64,000 nt of DNA from an uncultured Barnesiella sp. (GTDB lineage Bacteria; Bacteroidota; Bacteroidia; Bacteroidales; Barnesiellaceae). The DNA is taken from the NCBI GenBank assembly GCA_944320015.1, contig CALUFO010000004.1, positions 62,001-126,000 of the forward strand, read 5' to 3'. Shown in pieces: positions 43,028 through 52,121 of this stretch. Each line of letters opens with the position of its first letter. The first letter of the stretch is position 1. The notes under the pieces were generated by a model that was given only the letters and a program-made list of their open reading frames with translations, did not search any database and was not told the DNA's origin. The position numbers and the translations under genes were made by a program.

Positions 43028-46006
43028 ATGAAAAATGTTTGTGAAAAACTGCACAAAAAAATTCGGTGGGGATTGCTGATGGGGCTTTGTGCTTTGTCGT
43101 GGTCTTTGTCGGCACAACGGGTGGCCGTACAGGGTACGGTTGTCGATAGCTCGGGCGAACCGGTAATTGGGGCGAATGTCATTGTACGAGGTGCGGCTAC
43201 GGGTGCAGCGACCGACCTTGACGGTAAGTTCCGACTTGATGTCGCACCCGATGCCACGCTTGTCGTTTCTTGTTTGGGCTATAACCCGCAAGAGATTGCG
43301 GTGAGTGGTCGCTCGCAGATAACAATTGTTTTGCAGGAGAATGCCGTGGCCTTGCAAGAGGTGGTGGCGATAGGTTATGGCACGGTGCGCAAAAGCGATG
43401 CTACCGGCTCGGTCACTTTGGTCAAGCCCGACGAAATCAATACCGGGTTGGCCACTTCGGCACAAGACTTATTGGTGGGGAAAACCCCGGGAGTCGTTGT
43501 CACGCTCAATGGCGGTAAGCCCGAAGGCGGAGCCGATATTCGCATTCGTGGCGGTTCGTCGCTCAATGCCACCAACGACCCGTTGATTGTGATCGACGGT
43601 GTGCCGGTCGACAATTCGGGCGTGACCGGCATGTCCAATCCCTTGTCGATGATTTCGCCCGACAATATCGAGTCGTTCACCATTTTGAAAGACGCCTCGG
43701 CTACCGCCATTTACGGGTCGAGAGCCTCCAATGGCGTGATTATCATCACGACCAAGAGGGGCCAGTCGGGGAAACCGCAAGTCAATTTTACGGCCAATAT
43801 GTATGTCAATACCCCTCGCAATACGGTGGAGGTGCTCGACGGAGACCAGTTCAGGCAGGTAATTGCCGACTATTATGGGGTGGGCAGTCCCGCCTATAAT
43901 TTGTTGGGAACGGCCGATACCCGTTGGCAGGACGAGATATTGCGCACCTCGGTCAGCAGTGATTATAGCCTCAGTGTGGGCGGGACGTATAAAATTTTGC
44001 CCTATCGGGTAGCGGTGAGTTATACCAACCAAAATGGTATCCTTAAAACCTCGTCGATGGATCGCGCGACAGCGTCGATTACCTTGAACCCTCGTTTCTT
44101 GGACAATGCACTGAGCGTGACGGCCAGTGTGAAGGGATTCTACATGCGCAACCGTTTTGCCGACGAGAGCGCTATCGGAGGAGCTGTCTCTTTCGACCCG
44201 TCACAAGCGGTGCGAGTCGACAATCTGCCCATCGGCGGAGGGTATTTCACATGGATAAAACCGGGAACCGACGAGTTTATCGGCATCGCTCCGGTCAATC
44301 CCGTTTCGCTTATCGACGAGCGTTCGATGAAAGCCGATGTCTATCGCAGTGTGGGCAATTTGCAACTCGACTATGCCATGCCTTTTTTGCCGGCGCTGCA
44401 CGCCAATTTGAATTTGGGGTATGATATTTCCCACAGCGTGCAGCACAACCTGTTGGAGCCCGATTCGCCGTTGTCGTATAAAGAGAATAAAAAGACGGGA
44501 CTCGGGCAGGACGAGCGCCTCAGCCAGTTGAAACGGAATCTACTGCTCGATTTCTATCTCAATTACAAGCAAGATTTCGAGGCGATACAGAGCCGTCTCG
44601 ATGCGACGGCCGGTTACTCGTGGCAACGGTTTTACAAAGACGGGGAGACACGCACGACCCTGATGCCCGACGGGGAAACGTGGTTTGAGTCGTCCTATAC
44701 CGACCATTTGCAACTGATTTCTTTTTTCGGCCGGGTGAATTATTCCTATAAAGACACCTATCTTTTCACGGTTACACTGCGGGGCGATGCGACTTCGCGT
44801 TTCTCGAAAGATAACCGTTGGGGTGCGTTCCCTGCCGTGGCATTGGGCTGGAAGATTATCAACGAGCCGTTTATGGAGGGAGCCACGTCGGTTATGAGCG
44901 AATTGAAGTTACGATTGGGCTACGGGGTGACTGGTCAGCAAGACATCGGCGACAGCTATTTCCCCTACATGCCATTGTTTACGGTGGGGTATCCCACAGC
45001 CTCCTATCCGTTTGGTGACCGTTATTATGAAACGATACGCCCCGATGGCTATGACCCCGATATCAAATGGGAAGAGACGACGACATGGAATGTCGGTGTC
45101 GATTTCGGATTTTTGGACAACCGTGTTACCGGGTCGTTGGATTATTATTTCCGTGAGACCAACGATTTGATTAGCCGCATTCCCGTGCCGGCCGGATCGA
45201 ACCTTACCAACGAAATTTATACCAATGTGGGGCGGTTGCAGAATAAAGGTATAGAGTTCAATATCCAAGCTAAGCTCATCGACCGTGAGGATTTTGTGTG
45301 GAATCTGGGTATGAATGTGGCGTGGAATGCTAATAAGATAACCAAGCTCAACAAGAGCGAAAGCGACGACTATTATATTCCCGTGGGTGGAATCGGCGGC
45401 GGAACCGGCAATACCGTGCAGGCCCACAAGGTAGGCTACCCGGCATACAGTTATTTGCTGTATGAGCAGGTTTATGACACCGATGGCAATCCCATCGAAG
45501 GACTTTATGCCGATCGCAACGGCGACGGGGTCATCGACGAGTCGGACAAATATATCCACCACAGCCGCGACCCGAAAGTCGTTATCGGTTTCAACTCGAC
45601 CGTCAATTGGAAGAATTTCGATTTCGGTATTTCCCTGCGGGCCAATCTGGGAAATTATGTCTATGACAATGTGCTGTCGCAAAACTCGATATACAGCGCT
45701 ATGTATAACAGTGCGGGGTTCTTGAACAACCTCATGCGTCGGGGTGCGAAATTCGAGACCCAGCAGTATATGAGCGATTACTATCTGAGGAATGCGAGTT
45801 TCTTGCGTTGCGACAATATTTCGCTGGGATATACATGGAACAGGCTACTCGACAACACTTTGAGACTACGGGTTTACGGGGCTGTCCAGAATCCGTTTGT
45901 CATTACGGGGTACAAAGGCCTCGACCCCGAGGTGTTCTCCGGTATAGACAACAATGTCTATCCCCGTCCTGTGACCTATACGTTGGGAGTCGTTCTCACC
46001 TATTAA
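43028..46006 (+). CDS. SusC/RagA-type TonB-linked outer-membrane transporter
   Basis: A 992-residue SusC-family porin: signal peptide to about residue 28 (LSAQ), carboxypeptidase-D-like regulatory domain (VQGTVVDSSGEPVIGANV, residues 31-110), TonB-box region (VVAIGYGTVRKSDATGSV), plug (VVVTLNGGKPEGGADIRIRG, DPLIVIDGVP, IYGSRASNGVIIITTK) and barrel. With the SusD partner 20 bp downstream it forms a bipartite importer for glycans or peptides. No transcription regulator or hydrolase gene is adjacent, so the substrate cannot be read from context. The 170 bp upstream hold no feature I recognise. Confidence 0.95.
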   Translation: MKNVCEKLHKKIRWGLLMGLCALSWSLSAQRVAVQGTVVDSSGEPVIGANVIVRGAATGAATDLDGKFRLDVAPDATLVVSCLGYNPQEIAVSGRSQITIVLQENAVALQEVVAIGYGTVRKSDATGSVTLVKPDEINTGLATSAQDLLVGKTPGVVVTLNGGKPEGGADIRIRGGSSLNATNDPLIVIDGVPVDNSGVTGMSNPLSMISPDNIESFTILKDASATAIYGSRASNGVIIITTKRGQSGKPQVNFTANMYVNTPRNTVEVLDGDQFRQVIADYYGVGSPAYNLLGTADTRWQDEILRTSVSSDYSLSVGGTYKILPYRVAVSYTNQNGILKTSSMDRATASITLNPRFLDNALSVTASVKGFYMRNRFADESAIGGAVSFDPSQAVRVDNLPIGGGYFTWIKPGTDEFIGIAPVNPVSLIDERSMKADVYRSVGNLQLDYAMPFLPALHANLNLGYDISHSVQHNLLEPDSPLSYKENKKTGLGQDERLSQLKRNLLLDFYLNYKQDFEAIQSRLDATAGYSWQRFYKDGETRTTLMPDGETWFESSYTDHLQLISFFGRVNYSYKDTYLFTVTLRGDATSRFSKDNRWGAFPAVALGWKIINEPFMEGATSVMSELKLRLGYGVTGQQDIGDSYFPYMPLFTVGYPTASYPFGDRYYETIRPDGYDPDIKWEETTTWNVGVDFGFLDNRVTGSLDYYFRETNDLISRIPVPAGSNLTNEIYTNVGRLQNKGIEFNIQAKLIDREDFVWNLGMNVAWNANKITKLNKSESDDYYIPVGGIGGGTGNTVQAHKVGYPAYSYLLYEQVYDTDGNPIEGLYADRNGDGVIDESDKYIHHSRDPKVVIGFNSTVNWKNFDFGISLRANLGNYVYDNVLSQNSIYSAMYNSAGFLNNLMRRGAKFETQQYMSDYYLRNASFLRCDNISLGYTWNRLLDNTLRLRVYGAVQNPFVITGYKGLDPEVFSGIDNNVYPRPVTYTLGVVLTY

Positions 46007-46026
46007 TCATTAAAAACAAAGCAATT

Positions 46027-47631
46027 ATGAAATCTCGTATCTATCAGTGTTTGGTGGGAGGAGGTCTTGCCCTCTCGATGGCTTTTACCTCCTGTTTGGG
46101 CGACCTCGACTTGCAGCCCATCGATGAGGATATTATACAACTGTCCGACTTCAAGGACAATCCGCAGTATTACACGCAGTTGCTGGCAAAGGTCTATGCC
46201 GGGTTGGCCGTCTCGGGGCAGGAAGGCCCTGCGGGTAACCCCGATATACAAGGTTTCGACGAGGGACAGGCTCAGTATCTGCGGGCATATTGGAATTTAC
46301 AGGAGTTGCCTACCGACGAGGCTCTGTTGGGTTGGAACGACGCCGGGCTGCCCGAGTTGAGCATGGCCACTTGGTCGGCCGCCAACGGGTTTGTATATGT
46401 CATGTACAGCCGCATCTTTTTTCAAATCGCTCTTTGCAACGATTTCTTGCGCAATACCACACCGGCCGCGCTGGCCGAGAATGAGGTGCCCGACGATGTG
46501 GCCGCACAGATTCAAACTTATCGGGCCGAAGTGCGGGTATTACGGGCGCTCTCTTATTGGCATGCTATCGATTTGTTTGGCGATGTCTCTTTCGTGACCG
46601 AGGAAAATAAAATCATGGAGGTTCCGCAGCAGAAACCGAGAGCCGAGATATATCGGTTTATTTTGGACGAATTGAATGCGGTGGAAGAGTCGATTCCCTT
46701 GCAACCTCAGTACGGGAGGGTAGGACGTGACGCCGTCGATATGATTCGGGCGAAATTGTATCTCAATGCCGGTGTTTATACCGGTACGTCCCAATATGCC
46801 TTGTGCGCGGCCGAGTGCGAGAAGATAATCGCGCGGCACAACACAGGTGCGAACCACGGCCTTGCCCACACCTATAAATACCTTTTCGGAGGAGATAACG
46901 ACAGGTATGCCCGGGGCGGTGACGAAAACGAGATACTCATGTCCGTGCCATTCGATAGTGATTCTATTCGTTCCTATGGTGGTACGATGTACCTCACCGT
47001 GGGCTCCTATGGAGGGAAAATATCGGCGCGGGATTATGGGCTCAACGACGCTTGGGCGGGGCCTCGCTCTACCTCTGCATTGGTGCTTTCGTTCTCTCCG
47101 CAAGACGAGCGTTATGCCTTTTTCAGCGATGGGGCAAGCATCAACAACACCAGCCTGTCGGCCTATCAAGACGGTTATTCGGTGGTGAAATTTACCAACC
47201 TGCTCTCGACCGATTGGGCAAATGCGGCCGGCCGGGCCGAGTCGTATCCCGATACCGATTTTCCCCTCTTCCGCTTGGCCGACGTATATCTGATGTATGC
47301 CGAGTGTGCCTATCGGGGCGCAGCCGACCGGGAGACCGGGAGAACCTATATGAATTATCTGAGGGATAGAGCCGGTATGCCGCCATACGAGTCGACCGGA
47401 GCGATTACCCTCGATGAGATTTTGCGGGAGCGCATGCGGGAACTCTATTGGGAGGGGCACCGGCGCACCGATTTGATTCGGTTCGAAAAATTCACCTCGG
47501 GCGATTATCTGTGGTCATGGAAAGGCGGTGTATATGCCGGCAAGGCGATAGATACGAAATACAATCTCTATCCGATTCCGGCCAAGGAGATCGCCGCCAA
47601 TCCCGGCATACGGCAAAATTATGGCTATTAA
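46027..47631 (+). CDS. SusD/RagB-type surface lipoprotein
   Basis: A 534-residue lipoprotein with lipobox AFTSC (Cys at about 23) and TPR-like SusD helices: EVRVLRALSYWHAIDLFGDV near residue 180, DMIRAKLYLNAGVYTG, and the C-terminal RTDLIRFEKF and PIPAKEIAANPGIRQNYGY. It forms the lid of the SusC barrel and binds substrate. I chose the ATG at 46027, giving MKSRIYQC; the frame extends far upstream inside susC but lacks a signal peptide there. Confidence 0.95.
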   Translation: MKSRIYQCLVGGGLALSMAFTSCLGDLDLQPIDEDIIQLSDFKDNPQYYTQLLAKVYAGLAVSGQEGPAGNPDIQGFDEGQAQYLRAYWNLQELPTDEALLGWNDAGLPELSMATWSAANGFVYVMYSRIFFQIALCNDFLRNTTPAALAENEVPDDVAAQIQTYRAEVRVLRALSYWHAIDLFGDVSFVTEENKIMEVPQQKPRAEIYRFILDELNAVEESIPLQPQYGRVGRDAVDMIRAKLYLNAGVYTGTSQYALCAAECEKIIARHNTGANHGLAHTYKYLFGGDNDRYARGGDENEILMSVPFDSDSIRSYGGTMYLTVGSYGGKISARDYGLNDAWAGPRSTSALVLSFSPQDERYAFFSDGASINNTSLSAYQDGYSVVKFTNLLSTDWANAAGRAESYPDTDFPLFRLADVYLMYAECAYRGAADRETGRTYMNYLRDRAGMPPYESTGAITLDEILRERMRELYWEGHRRTDLIRFEKFTSGDYLWSWKGGVYAGKAIDTKYNLYPIPAKEIAANPGIRQNYGY

Positions 47632-47647
47632 CGGTAAAAACGACACA

Positions 47648-48424
47648 ATGATGAAATCTGTTTTAGTAAAAATATCGCTTTGTATAGGGCTTTCGGCGCT
47701 GTGGGCTTGCAGCGACGCCGATACCCCCAAGTATGAATTGCAGTCCCCGCCCGAATTGGCGCCCCTCACACAGCCGGCTTTGGTGCTGGACCAAGCCGCC
47801 TCGGGCTTTATAGCCGGGACTTTCTCGTTGTCGCCCGGCGATTACGGATTCCCGGCGGCTCCGGTGTATGCGTTGGAAATAGACAACTCGAAAGAGTTTC
47901 CCGACCCCATACAGCTGGCCGAATCGAATACTGACTATGTCTCGATAACCGTGGCTCGGCTCAATATGGCGACACTTATCCTCGGAGGCGAGCCGGGAGA
48001 GCCTTGCGACCTGTATCTCAGGGTGGTGGCCAAATTGACGGCCGGTCACACCGTAGCCTCTTCGCCCCGCGACATCACCGTGACAGCCTATGACGAACCG
48101 GTCGTTTATCCCAAACTGTATGTGCCCGGCAATTATCAAGGCTGGGACATCGCGGCCGCTCCCACATTGCAGTCCTATCGAATGAACAATAGGTACGAGG
48201 GTTACATAGATTTTGTGGTAAGCGAGAACCCCGACGCCCCGGTAGAGTTCAAAGTCACCACGCTACCCGACTGGACACAGGGCGACAAGTATGGCGACGG
48301 CGGTCCCGGGCGCTTGAAACTCGATGGCGAGAACATTTCCTATTCCCCGCAGGGGTATTACTTCATGCAAGTCGATTTGGATAAATTAACCTACACATTG
48401 ACTCCTGCCGAGCCTCTCCCGTGA
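47648..48424 (+). CDS. SusE-like glycan-binding lipoprotein
   Basis: A 258-residue lipoprotein with lipobox ALWAC. An N-terminal SusE-type domain (PELAPLTQPALVLDQA, residues 35-135) precedes a C-terminal CBM-like domain (YVPGNYQGWDIAAAPTLQS and GPGRLKLDGENISY, with PQGYYFMQVDLDKLTYTLTP at the end) as in SusE/SusF proteins that bind glycan at the surface. Two adjacent ATG codons (47648, 47651) are possible starts; an in-frame ATG at 47621 overlaps susD and is less likely. Last gene of the SusCDE operon. Confidence 0.85.
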   Translation: MMKSVLVKISLCIGLSALWACSDADTPKYELQSPPELAPLTQPALVLDQAASGFIAGTFSLSPGDYGFPAAPVYALEIDNSKEFPDPIQLAESNTDYVSITVARLNMATLILGGEPGEPCDLYLRVVAKLTAGHTVASSPRDITVTAYDEPVVYPKLYVPGNYQGWDIAAAPTLQSYRMNNRYEGYIDFVVSENPDAPVEFKVTTLPDWTQGDKYGDGGPGRLKLDGENISYSPQGYYFMQVDLDKLTYTLTPAEPLP

Positions 48425-48475
48425 ACCGTATGCCTTCCGAGGTGTTTTCTATATAAACTGTGTTATGTGTGTGAT

Positions 48476-48524
48476 GGCGGAGGAACCGTAGCTTCGAAGG
48501 GCTGCGATTCCCCCGCTTTTTTTG
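48476..48524 (+). terminator. Terminator of the SusCDE operon
   Basis: GGCGGAGGAACCGTAGC / GCTGCGATTCCCCCGC forms an imperfect stem around TTCGAAGG, followed by T7. Confidence 0.75.
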
Positions 48525-48602
48525 ATATTGTTCGACTCGATATGATTGTTCGGGCGGATAACTTTGTGTAACTTTGCGGCCAAACAATAATCAATATAAC
48601 TT

Positions 48603-49169
48603 GTGTCGCTGTTCGCTCTTTTTGTTTTGGCGGTGGGGCTGTGTATGGATAGCTTCGCCGTGTCGTTGACTTCGGGAGTCCTTTTGAGGCCTTTTGTTTT
48701 GTCTCGTGTCTTGAAGATAGCTGTGTTTATGGCTGTTTTCCAAGGAGCTATGCCTCTCGTTGGGTGGCTTTTAGGTATCGGGTTCAAGAGTTATATCGAG
48801 GCGTACGACCATTGGGTGGCTTTCGGGGTATTGCTTTTCTTGGGAGTCAAGATGATTTGGGAGGGGTGGCCCCGCAAAAATGAGGAGGCGCCCTGTTGCA
48901 TCGACCCTTCCGACACACGCACCCTTGTCGGGTTGTCGTTGGCTACGAGCATCGACGCGCTGGCTGTGGGCATTTCGTTTGCCTTCCTCAATATGTCGAT
49001 GGTTGTTCCCACGATAGTGATTGCAGGAGTTACGTTTGTGTTTTCGGTGGCAGGGCTTTATATCGGCCGCCAGTTTGGCCGGCACATACATCACTATGCC
49101 GAGGTGCTGGGAGGCGTCATTTTGATAGGGCTCGGTGTGAAAATTTTGTTGGAACATCTTTATTTTTAA
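48603..49169 (+). CDS. mntP: Manganese efflux pump, MntP family
   Basis: A 188-residue inner-membrane protein with six helices. Two acidic membrane motifs mark the duplicated MntP fold: CMDSFAVSLTSG (residue 15 region) and SIDALAVGISF (about 117). It exports Mn2+. The start is a GTG at 48603; no ATG fits the conserved N-terminus. Two overlapping -7 boxes (TAACTTTG at 48559 and 48569) lie 30-45 nt upstream. I looked for a yybP-ykoY (Mn) riboswitch in the short leader and saw none. apbE follows after 6 bp. Confidence 0.92.
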   Translation: MSLFALFVLAVGLCMDSFAVSLTSGVLLRPFVLSRVLKIAVFMAVFQGAMPLVGWLLGIGFKSYIEAYDHWVAFGVLLFLGVKMIWEGWPRKNEEAPCCIDPSDTRTLVGLSLATSIDALAVGISFAFLNMSMVVPTIVIAGVTFVFSVAGLYIGRQFGRHIHHYAEVLGGVILIGLGVKILLEHLYF

Positions 49170-49175
49170 TCGGTT

Positions 49176-50201
49176 ATGGATCGACGATATGCCCGTTCGT
49201 GGGTGGCGATAGTTTTGTTTTTGGTCGCTTTTTTGATATTCAGTGCATTGCGCCGTTGCGAGAGTAGCCGCTACCAGTATGACGAAGGAGTCATATTCGG
49301 CACTTTTTATCACATCACTTACCGGTCGCCCGAATCGCTGGCCGAGGAGATTAAACAACAACTGCTGCGGTTCGACGCTTCGCTCTCGCCCTTCAACGAC
49401 ACTTCGCTCATTTCACGGGTTAACCGTAACGAACCGGTTGAGACCGACAGGTGGTTCCGCCATGTATTTATGGCCGCACAGCAAATATACGCTCGCACCG
49501 GCGGAGCTTTCGATCCCACGGTGTCGCCTTTGGTCAACGCTTGGGGATTTGGTTTCAAAGAGGGCGCTTTCCCCGATTCGACGCAGGTCGACAGCCTGCT
49601 TTCCCATGTGGGTATGGATAAATTGTCGCTCGACGGGAAGAAGGTATTGAAATCCGATACGGCCGTTACGCTCAATTTCTCGGCCATAGCCAAGGGGTAT
49701 GCTTGCGATGTCATTGGGCAAATGCTTTCAGACCGGGGAGTCGACGACTTTATGGTCGAAATCGGGGGTGAGGTGGTCGTTCGTGGCCGCAATCCCGAAG
49801 GAAAAGCGTGGCGGGTAGGGGTGAACCGCCCTACGATTGCCGATGGTGAGGCCGGGACTATCGAAGAAATTTTGCAATTGACCGGCGGCGGGTTGGCCAC
49901 TTCGGGCAACTATCGCAACTATCGGGTGGTCGATGGCAAGCGTATCGCCCACACCATCGACCCGGCGACGGGATATCCTGTGCAGCACTCCCTGTTGAGC
50001 GCTACGGTGCTGGCTCCCGATTGCATGACAGCCGACGCCTATGCCACCGCCTTTATGGTGATGGGCTTGGAGCGTAGTCGGGCGTTGGTCGATTCGCTGC
50101 CGGGGATAGAGGCGCTTTTCCTTTATCAGAATCCCGTCGATACGGCGCGCATCGATTATTGGGTAACACCCGGTATGCAGGCGTTGATATTGGGAAATTG
50201 A
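49176..50201 (+). CDS. apbE: FAD:protein FMN transferase (ApbE)
   Basis: A 341-residue protein with an N-terminal membrane anchor (residues 9-27). ApbE landmarks follow: FDASLSPFNDTSLISRVN, GAFDPTVSPLVNAWGFG, LNFSAIAKGYACD, GGLATSGNYRNY, HTIDPATGYPV and the metal-site DAYATAFMVMG. The enzyme moves FMN from FAD to a Thr of target proteins such as NqrB/NqrC and RnfG in the periplasm. It lies in a tight cluster with mntP; ApbE enzymes need Mg2+ or a similar ion, but a functional link to Mn export is speculative. Confidence 0.93.
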   Translation: MDRRYARSWVAIVLFLVAFLIFSALRRCESSRYQYDEGVIFGTFYHITYRSPESLAEEIKQQLLRFDASLSPFNDTSLISRVNRNEPVETDRWFRHVFMAAQQIYARTGGAFDPTVSPLVNAWGFGFKEGAFPDSTQVDSLLSHVGMDKLSLDGKKVLKSDTAVTLNFSAIAKGYACDVIGQMLSDRGVDDFMVEIGGEVVVRGRNPEGKAWRVGVNRPTIADGEAGTIEEILQLTGGGLATSGNYRNYRVVDGKRIAHTIDPATGYPVQHSLLSATVLAPDCMTADAYATAFMVMGLERSRALVDSLPGIEALFLYQNPVDTARIDYWVTPGMQALILGN

Positions 50202-50217
50202 TATAAAAAATTTGGGT

Positions 50218-50658
50218 ATGAAACGATTTTGGCGGGAGATGCCTGCTCTGCTCTTTTTACTTGCGACTTTCGGGATAGCCTTGTGGGTGCTGACCGATGA
50301 CCGTGATGCGATACCTCTGCATTTCAATATTCGGGGCGAGGTCGATTCGTGGGGCGAAGCGTGGAGCGTCGTGTGGCTTCCGCTCATAGCCTTGGCTCTA
50401 TACGGGTTGCTCACCCTGTTGCAGCATCGTCCCCAGTGGTGTAACTATCCGGGAAAGCTCATCGACAAGGAGCGAGCCTATCGGCAAATGTCGCACATTG
50501 TCTGCCGCATTAAAACGTTGGTCATGTGTCTTATGCTTTATATCACCCTGTGTGTGGCGCAAGTGGTCGACAGCAATATCTTTGTTGTCTTGGCTATTGT
50601 CGCGGCCATCATCTTTGTCACTATTACCGGTTGGTCGAGGATAGACACAGAACCCTGA
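50218..50658 (+). CDS. DUF1648-like membrane protein
   Basis: A 146-residue protein with four predicted helices (residues 8-27, 45-65, 95-115 and 118-138). Between the first two is IPLHFNIRGEVDSWG, the DUF1648 signature seen in SdpI-like proteins. It begins 16 bp after apbE (ATG at 50218, not the TTG two codons earlier). Function unknown. Confidence 0.8.
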   Translation: MKRFWREMPALLFLLATFGIALWVLTDDRDAIPLHFNIRGEVDSWGEAWSVVWLPLIALALYGLLTLLQHRPQWCNYPGKLIDKERAYRQMSHIVCRIKTLVMCLMLYITLCVAQVVDSNIFVVLAIVAAIIFVTITGWSRIDTEP

Positions 50659-50737
50659 GGCGGCGCCTTGCCTTTCTTTGGGGATAACATCGAGGAGATC
50701 GATTTCAAGAGGGGAAAAATAATCTATAAATATAAAA

Positions 50738-50776
50738 AAGAGACTGTCTCCAAACCTGTTTTTGGGGCAGCCTCTT
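50738..50776 (-). terminator. Terminator of the threonine operon
   Basis: On the minus strand AAGAGGCTGCCCCAAAAA / TTTGGAGACAGTCTCTT forms an imperfect stem followed by a T-run, 25 bp after the thrC stop. It may also stop transcripts from the convergent DUF1648-like gene. Confidence 0.75.
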
Positions 50777-50801
50777 ATGTTTTTAATTGACCAATTATTG
50801 C

Positions 50802-52112
50802 TCACTGCTGGTTGAGCAGGAAGTGTTTGAACGCATTGAAACCCACAGGCATCAAGATGCTTTGTTTCTCGCCTTGCATGAAAGTTTGCAGTTTCTCGGG
50901 TATCGGAATCGACTCGCCTATGGTAGTCTCGACGGTATCGAGGAATTTGGCGGGGTGCGCCGTTTCGAGGCAAATGCCCACTTCGCCGGGTTGCAGGCCG
51001 TCGACCAATGCCTGGTAGCCACAAGCCCCGTGCGGGTCGAGCAAGTATTTTTCATGCCGGAATGTTTCCCGCATGGTGTGGCGTATCTCCTCGTCGGTAT
51101 AGCTTACGCCGCTAATGTCGGCACAGATAGCTTCGTGCGAATGTCCATAGAGGTCGAGAATACGGGCGAAGTTGCTGGGGTCGCCCACGTCCATGGCGTT
51201 GGCGATAGTGGCGATCGAAGGTCGGGGCGTATATGTGCCCGTGCGCAGGTATTGCAGGAATACATCGTTGCGGTTGTTGGCGGCGATGAAACGCTTCACG
51301 GGGAGTCCCATGCGCTTGGCAATGAGTCCGGCGGTGATGTTGCCGAAGTTCCCGCTGGGCACGCTGAACACCACTTGCCCGGGGTTCTCGACCATGCCGC
51401 ACAGTTGGGCATAGGCATAGAAATAGTAGAACGATTGGGGTAGGAAGCGGGCCACGTTGATAGAGTTGGCCGAGGTGAGATAGAGTTTTTCGTTCAACTC
51501 CTTGTCCATAAAGGCGCTCTTTACCAGTGCCTGACAATCGTCGAATGTGCCGCTCACCTCGAGCGCCGTAATGTTGCTCCCGAGGGTGGTAAACTGTTTC
51601 TCTTGTATCTCGCTCACTTTCCCTTGCGGATAGAGCACGAAGACTTTCACGCCGGTAACGTTCAAAAATCCGTTGGCCACGGCGCTTCCCGTATCGCCCG
51701 AGGTGGCTACCAGCACATTGACTTGGCGATTTTTCCCCTCCCGGTTGAAATAGGCGAGCAAGCGGGCCATGAAGCGGGCTCCCACATCTTTGAAGGCCAG
51801 TGTGGGGCCGTGGAAAAGCTCCAGACTGTACCGATTCTCGGCTACCTGTACCAGCGGAATGTCGAAGTTAAGCGCGTCGTCGACAATCTCTTTCAGTTTG
51901 TCGGCTTCCACATCGTCTCCAAAAAATGCTTCGGCCACCACGAAAGAGATTTCGCGCAGCGTCATTTCCTTCATATTTTGGTAAAAGGCCGGGGGAAACC
52001 GGCGAATTACCTCGGGCATGAAAAGCCCCCTGTCTGCCGCCAACCCCTTCACTACTGCGTCGTGAAGAGAAACCGGCGAAGTTTTTTTATTCGTACTGTA
52101 AAATTCCATCAC
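50802..52112 (-). CDS. thrC: Threonine synthase
   Basis: A 436-residue PLP enzyme that turns O-phosphohomoserine into threonine. The PLP Lys is in GPTLAFKDVGARFM near residue 110; VLVATSGDTGSAVANGF and SVPSGNFGNITAGL bind the cofactor phosphate and substrate. The N-terminal MEFYSTNK start and overall length match the bacterial class. Last gene of thrA - homoserine kinase - thrC, 9 bp after its neighbour, and closed by the terminator at 50738. Confidence 0.96.
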   Translation of the reverse strand: MMEFYSTNKKTSPVSLHDAVVKGLAADRGLFMPEVIRRFPPAFYQNMKEMTLREISFVVAEAFFGDDVEADKLKEIVDDALNFDIPLVQVAENRYSLELFHGPTLAFKDVGARFMARLLAYFNREGKNRQVNVLVATSGDTGSAVANGFLNVTGVKVFVLYPQGKVSEIQEKQFTTLGSNITALEVSGTFDDCQALVKSAFMDKELNEKLYLTSANSINVARFLPQSFYYFYAYAQLCGMVENPGQVVFSVPSGNFGNITAGLIAKRMGLPVKRFIAANNRNDVFLQYLRTGTYTPRPSIATIANAMDVGDPSNFARILDLYGHSHEAICADISGVSYTDEEIRHTMRETFRHEKYLLDPHGACGYQALVDGLQPGEVGICLETAHPAKFLDTVETTIGESIPIPEKLQTFMQGEKQSILMPVGFNAFKHFLLNQQ

Positions 52113-52121
52113 GCTCTATAT

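Noticed and set aside
48425..48602. yybP-ykoY manganese riboswitch in front of mntP
   Set aside because: The space is mostly the SusCDE terminator and promoter boxes; no conserved riboswitch core is visible and the leader is too short.
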